Shown piece by piece: positions 8,333 through 17,208 of a stretch of 64,000 nt of DNA. A program made the position numbers and the translations under genes. The stretch is from Candidatus Brocadiaceae bacterium S225. Lineage in GTDB: Bacteria; Planctomycetota; Brocadiia; Brocadiales; Scalinduaceae. The notes below the pieces were generated by a model. That model made no database searches. It worked only from the letters and a program-made list of their open reading frames with translations, and was not told the origin of the DNA. How positions within the stretch are numbered: position 1 is the stretch's first letter; each line of letters opens with the position of its first letter. The stretch lies in assembly GCA_007859995.1 (NCBI GenBank), contig SMSL01000001.1:186001-250000 (forward strand), read 5' to 3'.

Positions 8333-8776
8333 TTATCTCGATTCAGCAGCCATAATCTTATCGATCCGTCTGGCATGCCTGCCGCCTTCAAACTCTGTCT
8401 CTACAAATAATCTTAACATTTCTGCGAGCAAGTCATGATCTACCACATCCACACCTAAGCACAACACGTTTGCATCATTGTGCCTTCTACTCATCTCCAC
8501 GGTAAATGGATTATGACATACCGTTGCCCGTATTCCGTTAACTTTGTTTGCTATAAGTGACATCCCCAATCCTGTCCCGCATATCAGGATAGCACGTTCG
8601 CATTCTCCACTTGAAACGGCCTTTGCAGCCTTAAGTCCGTAGTCAGGATAGTCTACAGAGTCACTGCAATTCTCAGTTCCAAAATCAACGGGTTCGTGAC
8701 CCATATCTGAAAGATGTCTGGCAATTACATTTTTAAAGTCAAATCCTCTATGATCTGATGCTAAAGCAATCTTCAT
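8333..8776 (-). CDS. rpiB: Ribose-5-phosphate isomerase B
   Basis: Interconverts ribose 5-phosphate and ribulose 5-phosphate in the pentose phosphate pathway. The N-terminus MKIALASDHRGF has the substrate-binding Asp8-His9. The catalytic cysteine is Cys66 in ICGTGLGMS, and His99 in SRRHNDANVL binds the phosphate or opens the ring. The 147 residues are typical. Its start overlaps the 3' end of tsaC by 29 bases, implying translational coupling; tsaC and rpiB are also neighbours in many Firmicutes (ywlC/ywlF). Confidence 0.95.
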   Translation of the reverse strand: MKIALASDHRGFDFKNVIARHLSDMGHEPVDFGTENCSDSVDYPDYGLKAAKAVSSGECERAILICGTGLGMSLIANKVNGIRATVCHNPFTVEMSRRHNDANVLCLGVDVVDHDLLAEMLRLFVETEFEGGRHARRIDKIMAAESR

Positions 8777-9380
8777 TTAAACACCTGTTAATCCTTTCTT
8801 TTCCGATAACACCATAACGAATTATATTAAAAGTATCATCCCAGACTTTCACTATAGTTGATGGGTTGCCTGCTTCTGCGGGTCCGTCATCAAGAATAAC
8901 ATCAATTTTATCTGAGAAGTTGACTATTACCTGTTGAGCGTCTATCGCGGGAGACCCTCCTGAGATATTTACGCTTGTAGAAGCAATTGGTATTTCTACT
9001 GCATTGATGAGGTCTCTTATAACACGATTGTCCGGATTTCTCAGTCCCACGGTACTATTATCCTCAAGTTCCAGAATGATAGTTAATGGGCCGGGCCAGA
9101 ATGTACGAATCAGTTTTTCGGCAATTGGTGGTATATGTTTTACGTATTTAGTTATATCCTCCGGCTTTGAAATCATTATAGATAATTTTTTATCTCTGTG
9201 TCTCCGTTTAACATTGTATAAATTATCTATTGCGATATCATTATCAGCACATACACCCAATCCATAAACGGTTTCAGTTGGAAATGCGACTATCTTGCCG
9301 GAGAGCAATGCATCTGCAGCGATCTTAATGCTTTCCCTGTATGTATCCGGGTTCTTCAGATTGAGAATTTTAGCCGTCAT
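8748..9380 (-). CDS. tsaC: Threonylcarbamoyl-AMP synthase (TsaC/YwlC)
   Basis: Makes threonylcarbamoyl-adenylate from threonine, bicarbonate and ATP for the t6A37 modification of ANN-decoding tRNAs. Visible motifs: GKIVAFPTETVYGLG near residue 30, the nucleotide-binding KRRHRDKK, FWPGPLTIIL, and the STSVNISG loop near residue 135. The 210-residue length matches the single-domain TsaC/YwlC form, without the C-terminal domain of Sua5. The last dozen residues (including NEDCFS) are encoded over the start of rpiB and are probably not conserved. Confidence 0.93.
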   Translation of the reverse strand: MTAKILNLKNPDTYRESIKIAADALLSGKIVAFPTETVYGLGVCADNDIAIDNLYNVKRRHRDKKLSIMISKPEDITKYVKHIPPIAEKLIRTFWPGPLTIILELEDNSTVGLRNPDNRVIRDLINAVEIPIASTSVNISGGSPAIDAQQVIVNFSDKIDVILDDGPAEAGNPSTIVKVWDDTFNIIRYGVIGKERINRCLNEDCFSIRS

Positions 9381-9741
9381 AAATTATTTTACAGTAAGTA
9401 TAAATATTATATTTTTTAGCTTCTTTGCCAGTTAGAAGTAGTCCTGGCAAGTAAATACAAAAACACGTTCCTCTCTTTCGAGAGGATTCCAGTATTGGAG
9501 TGTTCTACAATGCCTGCCTGTCCGCCAGGCGGGAATTCATCAATCCCTCAATGGAAAATTACTTTTTTTAATCTCATAAAATATATCACCTTCAAATTAC
9601 AATATCAATATTTATTATGTCCGACTAACAGAAGCTTAAACGTGAAATATGGATGCGTGACAAGAATCCTTTTCACCTTGACAAGAAAATAACAAGCTGA
9701 TAGATTCGGTTCAAAAAAACCTCAGTTATTTACAAAAAAAA
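9381..9741. other. Intergenic region between divergent units, with repeat fragments
   Basis: Holds the divergent promoters of tsaC and the S55-protease operon, neither of which I can place firmly. At 9469-9500 there is one half of the CTCTCTTTCGAGAGG palindrome family seen complete at 58403 and 61329. A CTGTCCGCCAGGCGGG palindrome lies at about 9518-9533. The 65-codon frame at 9495-9692 runs through these repeats and is unlikely to be a gene. Confidence 0.5.
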
Positions 9742-11562
9742 ATGAGAGATATAAAAAAGATACTATTTTTCTGTTGTCTAGTACTGATATTTTCATCGCA
9801 TTTGGCTCTTGCGTGGGAAACTATGGATACGGACGAGATCACGTCTGGAATGAAGGGCTATGGGAGAACGGTATTCTCCGGGAAACATATTGAATCATTT
9901 GATGTAGAAGTACTGGGGATATTAAAAAACTGGGAAGCAAGAAATGATATGATTCTCATAAAGATGACAGGGGGCCCTTTAGAAAAAACCGGCATTATTG
10001 CCGGTATGAGCGGCAGTCCGGTATATATAGATGACAAGCTGATAGGAGCCGTGTCTCACGGATGGAGCTATTCAAAAGATGCAATTGCAGGTGTAACGCC
10101 CATAAGAGCGATGATGGACGTACTGGAAATTGACTCACGAAACAGAAAGAGCATTCCCGCAGGTAAAGACAATACATGGAGCACATCATTGAATACACAA
10201 GATTCCAATGTAGTCGCCAAATTAAGATCATATGGATTGTTATATGAAGACGAATGGTTTGAAAATAGCAATTCCCGACAACCATTTATACTTGATCTTG
10301 TACCCATTCAAACACCTCTAATTGTCTCTGGATTTGATTATAAAAGTCTGACCAGAATAAGCCCCCTATTCGGTAAAATTGGCAGGTTTTCTCTTCATAG
10401 CAGCAGCGGTGAAAACGGTGAACCTGCAGATCTACAGAACTTTATGCCCGGCTCCGCTGTTGCCGTTGAAATAATCAGGGGCGATTTGAGCGCTTCCGCA
10501 ATCGGAACAGTAACATACAGAGACGGTAATGACATTCTTGCTTTCGGTCATCCAATAATCCAAATCGGAAACACAGACCTGCCAATGGCAACGGCAGAGG
10601 TCCATACTATACTTGCAAGTCAAGCCACCTCAACTAAAATGGCATCACCCGGTAAGGTCATTGGACGGATCACACAAGACAGGAGATCTGCGATTGCCGG
10701 AAAGATTGGAGAATTTACCAAAATGATACCTTGCCGGACGGAAATACAAGGATCATTAAACGTTACATACAACTTTGAAGTAGTTCACGACAGGATATTG
10801 ACGCCGCTTCTTGTACAAATGGCGGTTGAGAATGCACTACTCGCTACTGAAAAAACTGTTGGGAACAAGTCCATATCATTATCTCTCGATATTGATGTTT
10901 CCGGGAGAAAAGAGCCTGTCAGGATAGTCAATGAATTTTTTGATTCAGGGCCTTCCTGGTTTCCCATTTACAACGTTATTGAGCCAATTACCATGTTACT
11001 CAATAATGAATTCCAAGCCGCTGAAATAGAATCTATTAAATTAGTTGCCAGAATTTCAGAACAGAATAATATCGCTTTTATTGATAATATCAGGGTTAGT
11101 AATAAATGGGTTTCACCGGGAGAAGAGGTACTCATAGATATCAGATTAAAGCCATATACCCGAGACTATGCCTTTATACCGGTAAAAATTAATGTACCCG
11201 ATGATGTCACTCCCGGGAGCAGTATACAGGTAATAGTATGTGATGCTATGAATAGTAAAATGCTGGAAATGACAAGTGCTCCCGGGCATTTTTCACCGTC
11301 CAGCTTTGAACAGTTAATACATCATTTTGAAGATGGCGAACGAAACAATAGCATAGTCGTTAAAATTCGATCAGACAGAAAAGGCCTGACGTATATGGGT
11401 GAAGATTTTCCATCACTGCCAAATTCCTTCTTAAGCATAATGTCCCTGTCAAACCAAAGTGGCGCCACCCCATTGCAAAGTGAAATGGTTAAACGAATCC
11501 CGACGGAATGGCTTATCAATGGCAAACAAACTATCAATTTGTTTGTAAATAATGATAATTAA
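9742..11562 (+). CDS. Exported SpoIVB-type (S55) serine peptidase with permuted domain order
   Basis: Residues 1-24 are a signal peptide. Residues about 52-107 (FDVEVLGILK..., GMSGSPVYIDDKLIGAVSH) match the C-terminal half of Bacillus SpoIVB, which contains the catalytic serine; the equivalent here would be Ser90 in GMSGSP. Residues about 250-330 (IGTVTYRDGNDILAFGHPI..., then QDRRSAIAGKIGEF) match the part of SpoIVB that contains its catalytic histidine; the equivalent here is His270. SpoIVB has histidine first and serine second; here the order is reversed, so the fold is circularly permuted. The C-terminal 200 residues are probably beta-rich. There is no PDZ domain. The substrate is unknown. 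It lies 12 bases upstream of the beta-propeller gene, so the two are probably an operon. No clear ribosome-binding site is visible. Confidence 0.85.
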   Translation: MRDIKKILFFCCLVLIFSSHLALAWETMDTDEITSGMKGYGRTVFSGKHIESFDVEVLGILKNWEARNDMILIKMTGGPLEKTGIIAGMSGSPVYIDDKLIGAVSHGWSYSKDAIAGVTPIRAMMDVLEIDSRNRKSIPAGKDNTWSTSLNTQDSNVVAKLRSYGLLYEDEWFENSNSRQPFILDLVPIQTPLIVSGFDYKSLTRISPLFGKIGRFSLHSSSGENGEPADLQNFMPGSAVAVEIIRGDLSASAIGTVTYRDGNDILAFGHPIIQIGNTDLPMATAEVHTILASQATSTKMASPGKVIGRITQDRRSAIAGKIGEFTKMIPCRTEIQGSLNVTYNFEVVHDRILTPLLVQMAVENALLATEKTVGNKSISLSLDIDVSGRKEPVRIVNEFFDSGPSWFPIYNVIEPITMLLNNEFQAAEIESIKLVARISEQNNIAFIDNIRVSNKWVSPGEEVLIDIRLKPYTRDYAFIPVKINVPDDVTPGSSIQVIVCDAMNSKMLEMTSAPGHFSPSSFEQLIHHFEDGERNNSIVVKIRSDRKGLTYMGEDFPSLPNSFLSIMSLSNQSGATPLQSEMVKRIPTEWLINGKQTINLFVNNDN

Positions 11563-11574
11563 ATTTACTGATTA

Positions 11575-13866
11575 ATGATAAAATTCTTTAAAAATTGCAA
11601 ATTGCTCATCATCTTGATGGGTCTTACTTTCTTCGCATTAAACACACAATCCACCCATGCGGTTACGACCAAAATGTGGACCAACACTGATTTGACAGAT
11701 ATTTCAAAAGGGAAGCTGCAGAATGTGTCGGTAAATAGTCTTGGAAAATTCACATTATCACCCGGCAAAAGCAAAATAAATAAAATACCGGCTGCTTATG
11801 TCTGGTGCCTGGTGGCAGATGGCACTGATTCACTATTTGCCGGTACCGGCAACCCGGGTTCGATATTCAAGGTCAGCCACGATGGAAATGTTGTAGAATA
11901 TTTTAAAACTCCTGAGTTGCACGTCCAAACCCTTGTTATAGATTCTGCAGGAAATATTTATGCCGGCACTTTACCTAACGGCAGGATTTACCGGATTACA
12001 TCGAAGGGCGAAGGTGAGTTGTTCTGTGAACTTCCTGTTCCATATATATGGGACATGATTTCTGATAAAAGTGGTAACTTATATGCGGCGACAGGCGACA
12101 GTGGAATTATCTATAAAATCTCAGATAAAGGTATTCCAACGGTCTTTTTTGATTCACCGTTTTCAAATATACTCGATCTTGTTATTGATAATGATGGTAA
12201 TATCTATGCCTCCTGTGAGCCGGAGGGTCTTATCTATAAGATAACTCCGAATGGCCATGCCTCAGTCCTTTATGATGCGGAAGAAGATGAAATCCATTGC
12301 CTGGCCATAGATAAAAATGGTGTTTTGTATGCAGGAACATCATCCGGCACACCTCCTATGCTTCGAGCTCCCGCGCCACCTGCGTTACCGGAAGCCCTGT
12401 TACCGCTACTTATGGAAAGTTTTTCGGGTGAACCAAGTGATGTCTGGCTGAATAGTTTTATGTCTGAAAATGATATACAAACAACCGCCCCGCCTCTAAT
12501 GAAAGATGCCTATGCTGAAAACGGAATGAGAGAAATGCCGGTGATTCCAAAAATGAATGCAGTATACCGGATTGATAAAGATGGAAGAGTAAGAAAAATA
12601 TTTGCTGTAGAAGGCTTTGTGCTTTGTATGACCATTGTCGATAACAATGAAATCCTTGTAGGTACGGGGAATAAGGCTGCGCTGTTTAAGATTGATAGCG
12701 ACAATGAAGCCAGCTTGCTTTACGATTTCAGAGAATCTCAGATTTTAGATATTCTCTCATGTAAAGACGGAATCAATTACATGGCGACCGGTAACAATGC
12801 AAATGTGTATCAATTCTCAAACTCGTACTCTCATGAAGGCGCCTATGAATCCATTGTTCACGACACAAAATATGTCTCCTCGTGGGGATGTATATCATGG
12901 AAAGGGAAAACACCATCTCAAACAAATATCACATTGTCCACAAGATCCGGGAATAATAGAAAACCGGATATTACGTGGAGTGACTGGTCACGGGAATTAC
13001 AATCAAATGGTGAAAAAATAAAAAGCCCCTCTGCCCGTTTCATACAATATCGTGCTACCCTTACGACCGATGATTCCGGAATTACACCATCCATTGACAA
13101 TGTCAGCATAGCTTACTTGCCACAAAACCAACCACCGGTAATAAGAAGAGTTCAGGTCACTACGCCGAGACATTTTCCCGATGATGCGTCTGGTACTGAC
13201 AATACATTAAATATAAAGGAAACGATCCCTTCCTCACCGGATGATCTATATCTGGATAGCAGCCGGAAAAATCATAAAACCGCCCCAAACGATACCAGGA
13301 AACTAATAACCTGGGAAGCGGAAGATCCTAATAATGATAGATTGGAATTCCATCTTGAATATAAGAGCGTTGAAGAAAGCAAATGGCAAAATTTGAAAAG
13401 AAATGTTAAAGAAGCAAATGAATTTTATTGGAATGTAAATAGAATACCTGACGGATACTATGAGGCAAAAGTCATAGCGTGTGATGCCCTTGATAATCCA
13501 CAGGAATTTGCACTGAAAGAAGAAGTAGAGAGTGATAGCTTTCTCATTGACAATACGAGGCCGGTAGTATTAGATCTTAAAACGGTAATTGAGTCTGACG
13601 CAATAGACAGTAACGGCAGTCACGGTTATGCCATAATTGTCTCCGGCACCGCAAAGGATGAAATGTGTAATATAACCGACATTCAATATTCTATTGATTC
13701 AGGAGATTGGCAGACAGCTTTCCCTGAAGACAAGATTTTTGATTCAACGGAAGAAAAATTCCTTCTTAAAATACCCTACATTTCTTCTGATGAACATACC
13801 ATCGTAATCAACGCATTAGATTATGAGGGTAACATAGGCAGCAGCAGAATAGTCTTTAATCCCTGA
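11575..13866 (+). CDS. Exported beta-propeller protein with C-terminal Ig/FN3-like region
   Basis: A 763-residue protein with a signal peptide (residues 8-29). Residues about 75-420 hold NHL/SMP-30-like blades with a recurrent pattern: VIDSAGNIYAGTLPNGRIYRI, SDKSGNLYAATGDSGIIYKI, VIDNDGNIYASCEPEGLIYKI. A Pro/Ala-rich insertion (near residue 262-275) and a loop of about 60 residues interrupt the propeller. Residues about 450-763 appear to be two or more beta-sandwich domains, with WSDWS and NDRLEFHLEYKS of fibronectin-like type. Propellers of this kind usually mediate binding. Placement directly after the S55 peptidase suggests a shared envelope function, possibly as substrate or adaptor; this is inference. 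Confidence 0.75.
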   Translation: MIKFFKNCKLLIILMGLTFFALNTQSTHAVTTKMWTNTDLTDISKGKLQNVSVNSLGKFTLSPGKSKINKIPAAYVWCLVADGTDSLFAGTGNPGSIFKVSHDGNVVEYFKTPELHVQTLVIDSAGNIYAGTLPNGRIYRITSKGEGELFCELPVPYIWDMISDKSGNLYAATGDSGIIYKISDKGIPTVFFDSPFSNILDLVIDNDGNIYASCEPEGLIYKITPNGHASVLYDAEEDEIHCLAIDKNGVLYAGTSSGTPPMLRAPAPPALPEALLPLLMESFSGEPSDVWLNSFMSENDIQTTAPPLMKDAYAENGMREMPVIPKMNAVYRIDKDGRVRKIFAVEGFVLCMTIVDNNEILVGTGNKAALFKIDSDNEASLLYDFRESQILDILSCKDGINYMATGNNANVYQFSNSYSHEGAYESIVHDTKYVSSWGCISWKGKTPSQTNITLSTRSGNNRKPDITWSDWSRELQSNGEKIKSPSARFIQYRATLTTDDSGITPSIDNVSIAYLPQNQPPVIRRVQVTTPRHFPDDASGTDNTLNIKETIPSSPDDLYLDSSRKNHKTAPNDTRKLITWEAEDPNNDRLEFHLEYKSVEESKWQNLKRNVKEANEFYWNVNRIPDGYYEAKVIACDALDNPQEFALKEEVESDSFLIDNTRPVVLDLKTVIESDAIDSNGSHGYAIIVSGTAKDEMCNITDIQYSIDSGDWQTAFPEDKIFDSTEEKFLLKIPYISSDEHTIVINALDYEGNIGSSRIVFNP

Positions 13867-13926
13867 TTGAAAACTTCTATCGTACTTAACAGATATACAG
13901 AAGGATTAAAATAGAGGAACCAGACT

Positions 13927-14244
13927 ATGGTTGAAATAAAAAAAATTATTGACGGATTTAGACATGCATTTGCAACTGATAGCGCGAAGCTTGAGGATTG
14001 TGACACTGAGTTAATCGGAAAGCTGGCAGACTTTGTCTTCAGGAGGAACATGTCCGTACCAGCAGTTATGTTTCTGGAATCTGTCCGGCCCTTAAACTTT
14101 GTTGGCAGTCAGGCCGTGGTCTTTTTCAAGCCGATCCTTTCACGTTTTTTTACAAAAGTAGAATATGACAAACTGGTCACTATGTTAGAAAAAAGGGAAA
14201 TCATAGATCTGCTTATTAAAGAGATTGAACAACGAGTAACGTAA
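13927..14244 (+). CDS. Small conserved-type protein at the head of the MutL-like operon
   Basis: A 105-residue, probably all-helical soluble protein of unknown function. Notable is the block MSVPAVMFLESVRPLNFVGSQ (residues 43-63), followed by an aromatic segment VVFFKPILSRFF and a charged C-terminal helix ending LLIKEIEQRV. There are no cofactor motifs. One base separates its stop from the ATG of the MutL-like ATPase, so translation is probably coupled and the products may form a complex. GAGGAAC upstream of the ATG supports the start. Confidence 0.75.
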   Translation: MVEIKKIIDGFRHAFATDSAKLEDCDTELIGKLADFVFRRNMSVPAVMFLESVRPLNFVGSQAVVFFKPILSRFFTKVEYDKLVTMLEKREIIDLLIKEIEQRVT

Positions 14245-14245
14245 T

Positions 14246-16045
14246 ATGACTGAAAACCTTAACGTAATTATTGCCACAGATTGTGGCAGTACGACAACTA
14301 AAGCGATACTTATAGAAAAAAAAGGGGACGAGTATCGGCAAACTTTCAGAGGTGAGGCGCCGACAACCGTCGAAACCCCCTTCGAAGATGTAACAAAAGG
14401 TGTGCTCAATGCCTTTGCCGAACTTGAAGAGTTGTCAGGAAGAAAGATACTGGATGGTGAGAAAATTATCACGCCTGCACAAGGTAATACCGGCGTTGAT
14501 ATTTACATATCAACCAGCAGCGCCGGGGGAGGTCTTCAAATGATGGTGGCCGGCGTAGTGAAGACAATGTCAGCACAAAGCGCACAAAAGGCTGCTTTAG
14601 GCGCTGGTGCGATAGTCATGGACGTAATAGCATCGAATGATAAACGTCTGCCTCATGAAAAAATTGAGAGAATAAGAGATCTGCGTCCGGACATGATACT
14701 GCTATCGGGTGGAACTGACGGCGGTACCGTATCGCATGTTGTCGAGCTGGCAGAGTTTATAGGTGCTGCTAATCCCAGACCACGACTTGGTATGACGTTT
14801 CAACTCCCGGTTATATATGCCGGTAACAAAGACGCGCGAGACAGGGTTAATGATGTCTTAAAAGATAAGACGGCATTAAGAATAACAGATAACCTGCGAC
14901 CAACGCTGGAGAGAGAAAATCTTGGTCCGGCAAGACAGGAGATTCAGAATCTGTTTTTAGAGCACGTAATGGCACATGCTCCGGGATATAAGAAGCTGAT
15001 ATCATGGACAGAGGTGCCCATAATGCCAACCCCTAGTGCTGTTGGTGAGATGATGCAGGCAATTGCCAGGAAAGCAAACATCAATGTAGTCGGTGTCGAC
15101 ATCGGCGGTGCGACTACAGATGTATTCTCGGTCTTTGATGGAGTCTTCAGTCGCACTGTGAGTGCAAACTTTGGCATGAGTTACAGCGTATCAAATGTTA
15201 TTGCGGAAACCGGCATCGAAAACATTATGAAATGGCTCCCTTTTGAAATAGAGGAATCGGATATTCGCAACAGAATAAAAAACAAGATGATACGCCCTAC
15301 CACCATACCTCAACTACTTGAAGATCTGATACTTGAACACGCCATAGCAAGAGAAGCGTTGAGACTCTCATTCATGCAACATAAAGCTCTTGCAGTCGGA
15401 TTAAAGGGTGTTCAGAAACTGAAGGATATGTCTGAATCATTTGACAGGGTAGCAGAGGATGAAACATTGATAAAGATGAACAGGTTAGATCTTATTGTGG
15501 GTAGCGGTGGTGTCTTATCACATGCACCCAGAAGATCGCAGGCGATGATGATGATGATTGACTCCTTTCAGCCTCAAGGTGTTACTATGATAGCAGTAGA
15601 CAGTATATTTATGATGCCTCATCTTGGTGTACTTTCAACGATTAACGAAAAAGCCGCGACAGAGGTATTTGAGAAAGATTGTCTAATCTATCTCGGACCA
15701 TGCATTTCTGTTGCAAATTCCGGAAAGTATGGATCGCATTGCCTGGACTGTATAATTACATATTCTGATGGAAAGATACGGGAAGAATCACTTTTGTTTG
15801 GAGAGCTTAAGGTTTTTGAATTGGGAGAGGGTGAAAAGGCGGAAGTTGAGATTACACCAGCCAAACAATTTGATTTGGGAGAAGGAAAAGGCCAGAAAAT
15901 AACAAAAAAGGTTACGGGCGGTGTCGTTGGTCTCGTTATCGATGCGCGCGGCAGGCCACTTGATCTTAACAGTAGCAAAGGAAAGGAACCGATAGAGGAT
16001 GTGCTTTCAAAATGGAATACGGCCTTCGATGCATATCCTGAGTGA
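14246..16045 (+). CDS. MutL/GlmL-like ASKHA-fold ATPase
   Basis: A 599-residue relative of MutL/GlmL, the proteins encoded beside the B12-dependent glutamate mutase in clostridia. Residues 10-22 (DCGSTTTKAILIE) are the phosphate-1 loop of the actin/Hsp70/sugar-kinase fold. TSSAGGGLQMMV, LLSGGTDGGT and GVDIGGATTDVFSV (the second phosphate loop) are also present, and GSGGVLSHAPRR is typical of the family. No glutamate or methylaspartate mutase subunit is encoded here. Instead it lies inside a string of membrane-protein genes, so a role as ATP-driven chaperone or regulator for that complex is more plausible than a mutase role. The family membership is secure; the function is inference. Confidence 0.85.
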   Translation: MTENLNVIIATDCGSTTTKAILIEKKGDEYRQTFRGEAPTTVETPFEDVTKGVLNAFAELEELSGRKILDGEKIITPAQGNTGVDIYISTSSAGGGLQMMVAGVVKTMSAQSAQKAALGAGAIVMDVIASNDKRLPHEKIERIRDLRPDMILLSGGTDGGTVSHVVELAEFIGAANPRPRLGMTFQLPVIYAGNKDARDRVNDVLKDKTALRITDNLRPTLERENLGPARQEIQNLFLEHVMAHAPGYKKLISWTEVPIMPTPSAVGEMMQAIARKANINVVGVDIGGATTDVFSVFDGVFSRTVSANFGMSYSVSNVIAETGIENIMKWLPFEIEESDIRNRIKNKMIRPTTIPQLLEDLILEHAIAREALRLSFMQHKALAVGLKGVQKLKDMSESFDRVAEDETLIKMNRLDLIVGSGGVLSHAPRRSQAMMMMIDSFQPQGVTMIAVDSIFMMPHLGVLSTINEKAATEVFEKDCLIYLGPCISVANSGKYGSHCLDCIITYSDGKIREESLLFGELKVFELGEGEKAEVEITPAKQFDLGEGKGQKITKKVTGGVVGLVIDARGRPLDLNSSKGKEPIEDVLSKWNTAFDAYPE

Positions 16046-16054
16046 ATCATAAAT

Positions 16055-17197
16055 ATGACACACGCATATACACCAGGCTTAAGACTGGCTGAAAAATTAC
16101 AAATAAGAAAGAGTAGAAACCTTCCACTTCCAGGCGATGTGATAGTGAAAAAAGGGGATACGGTAAAATCCGGAGATATTGTGGCCATGACAAAGCTACC
16201 GGGCAAAGTCCACGCTGTAAATGTAATTAACCGCCTTGCTATCCTGCCGAGCGATTTACGTAAGTATATGTTAAAGAAAGAAGGAGATAGTGTCGTTAAA
16301 GATGAACCAATTGCGGAGACCAGGCCATTTATAAAAATGTTCAAATCTATCTGCCTCTCCCCTATTTCCGGCAATATTGAAAGCATTTCAGACATTACCG
16401 GACAGGTTTTATTAAGGGAGCCTCCTAAGCCTGTCCAGATAAACGCATATGTAGATGGTAAGGTTGTGGAAACCATGGAGAATGAAGGTGTTGTAATAGA
16501 GACAACTGCCACTTTTATTCAGGGCATTTTCGGTATCGGAGGTGAGACTACCGGTGAATTACAGGTCGTAGTTAATTCCCCTGATGACGTTCTAAAACCT
16601 GAGGACATAAATGAAGCCCACAGAGGCAAGATAATAGCCGGCGGATCTATTATCTATTCTGATGCTATCAGGAAGGCACTGGATACCGGTGTAAAAGGAA
16701 TTGTCGTAGGTGGAATTCGTGATAAAGAGATTAATGAACTTCTTGGTTATGACTTAGGTGTTGCAATTACAGGATCAGAAGATATTAATATAACAATTAT
16801 TATTACTGAAGGTTTTGGTCAAATTGGGATGGCACAGAAGACATTTGATCTGCTTAAACAGAGAGAAGGTTCTGTTACATCTATAAACGGTGCTACACAA
16901 ATAAGAGCTGGAGTGGTAAGACCCGAAATCATAATACCCTACAACGAAGAAGACACTTCCGAGATGTCTTCTGAAAGCGGATCATCTACAGGTGAGCAAT
17001 CTGCAGGACTTTCAATTGGCGATCAGATTCGCATAATCAGGAACCCAAATTTTGGAATGCTTGGTAAGGTCAAAGCCTTGCCAAGTGAATTGCAGACAAT
17101 AGAAACAGAAGCCATGGCCAGAGTTTTAGAAGTTGAATTCCCAGATGGCCAAACTGCAATTGTACCACGGGCAAATATTGAGGCGATTGAGGGGTAA
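16055..17197 (+). CDS. Barrel-sandwich (RnfC/lipoyl-like) plus KOW-domain protein
   Basis: A 380-residue soluble protein. Residues about 20-130 have the LPLPGDVIVKKGDTVKSGD and SPISGNIESISD patterns of barrel-sandwich hybrid domains, as in the N-terminus of RnfC and in biotinyl domains. No MKM-type lysine is present, so it is probably a structural barrel. Residues about 140-290 form an alpha/beta domain (AGGSIIYSDAIRKAL, KGIVVGGIRDKEI). A Ser/Glu-rich linker (about 300-318) leads to a C-terminal KOW-like beta domain (IGDQIRIIRNPNFGMLGKV). It begins 9 bases after the MutL-like gene and is probably its partner. The next gene in the original operon is separated from it by the inserted IVP cassette. 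Confidence 0.75.
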   Translation: MTHAYTPGLRLAEKLQIRKSRNLPLPGDVIVKKGDTVKSGDIVAMTKLPGKVHAVNVINRLAILPSDLRKYMLKKEGDSVVKDEPIAETRPFIKMFKSICLSPISGNIESISDITGQVLLREPPKPVQINAYVDGKVVETMENEGVVIETTATFIQGIFGIGGETTGELQVVVNSPDDVLKPEDINEAHRGKIIAGGSIIYSDAIRKALDTGVKGIVVGGIRDKEINELLGYDLGVAITGSEDINITIIITEGFGQIGMAQKTFDLLKQREGSVTSINGATQIRAGVVRPEIIIPYNEEDTSEMSSESGSSTGEQSAGLSIGDQIRIIRNPNFGMLGKVKALPSELQTIETEAMARVLEVEFPDGQTAIVPRANIEAIEG

Positions 17198-17208
17198 AGA
17201 AAAGCACG

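Noticed and set aside
9495..9692. 65-codon plus-strand frame between tsaC and the S55 peptidase gene
   Set aside because: It starts inside the CTCTCTTTCGAGAGG and CCGCCAGGCGGG repeats, has no ribosome-binding site and gives a composition unlike a real protein.
14246..16045. Glutamate mutase or DNA mismatch repair MutL
   Set aside because: It has the ASKHA loops of the GlmL/MutL mutase-accessory family, not the GHKL ATPase of mismatch repair, and no mutase subunit is encoded nearby.
15688..16512. 274-codon minus-strand frame opposite the MutL-like and KOW genes
   Set aside because: Spans the junction of two well-supported plus-strand genes; no motif, Ser/Thr/Phe-rich shadow composition.
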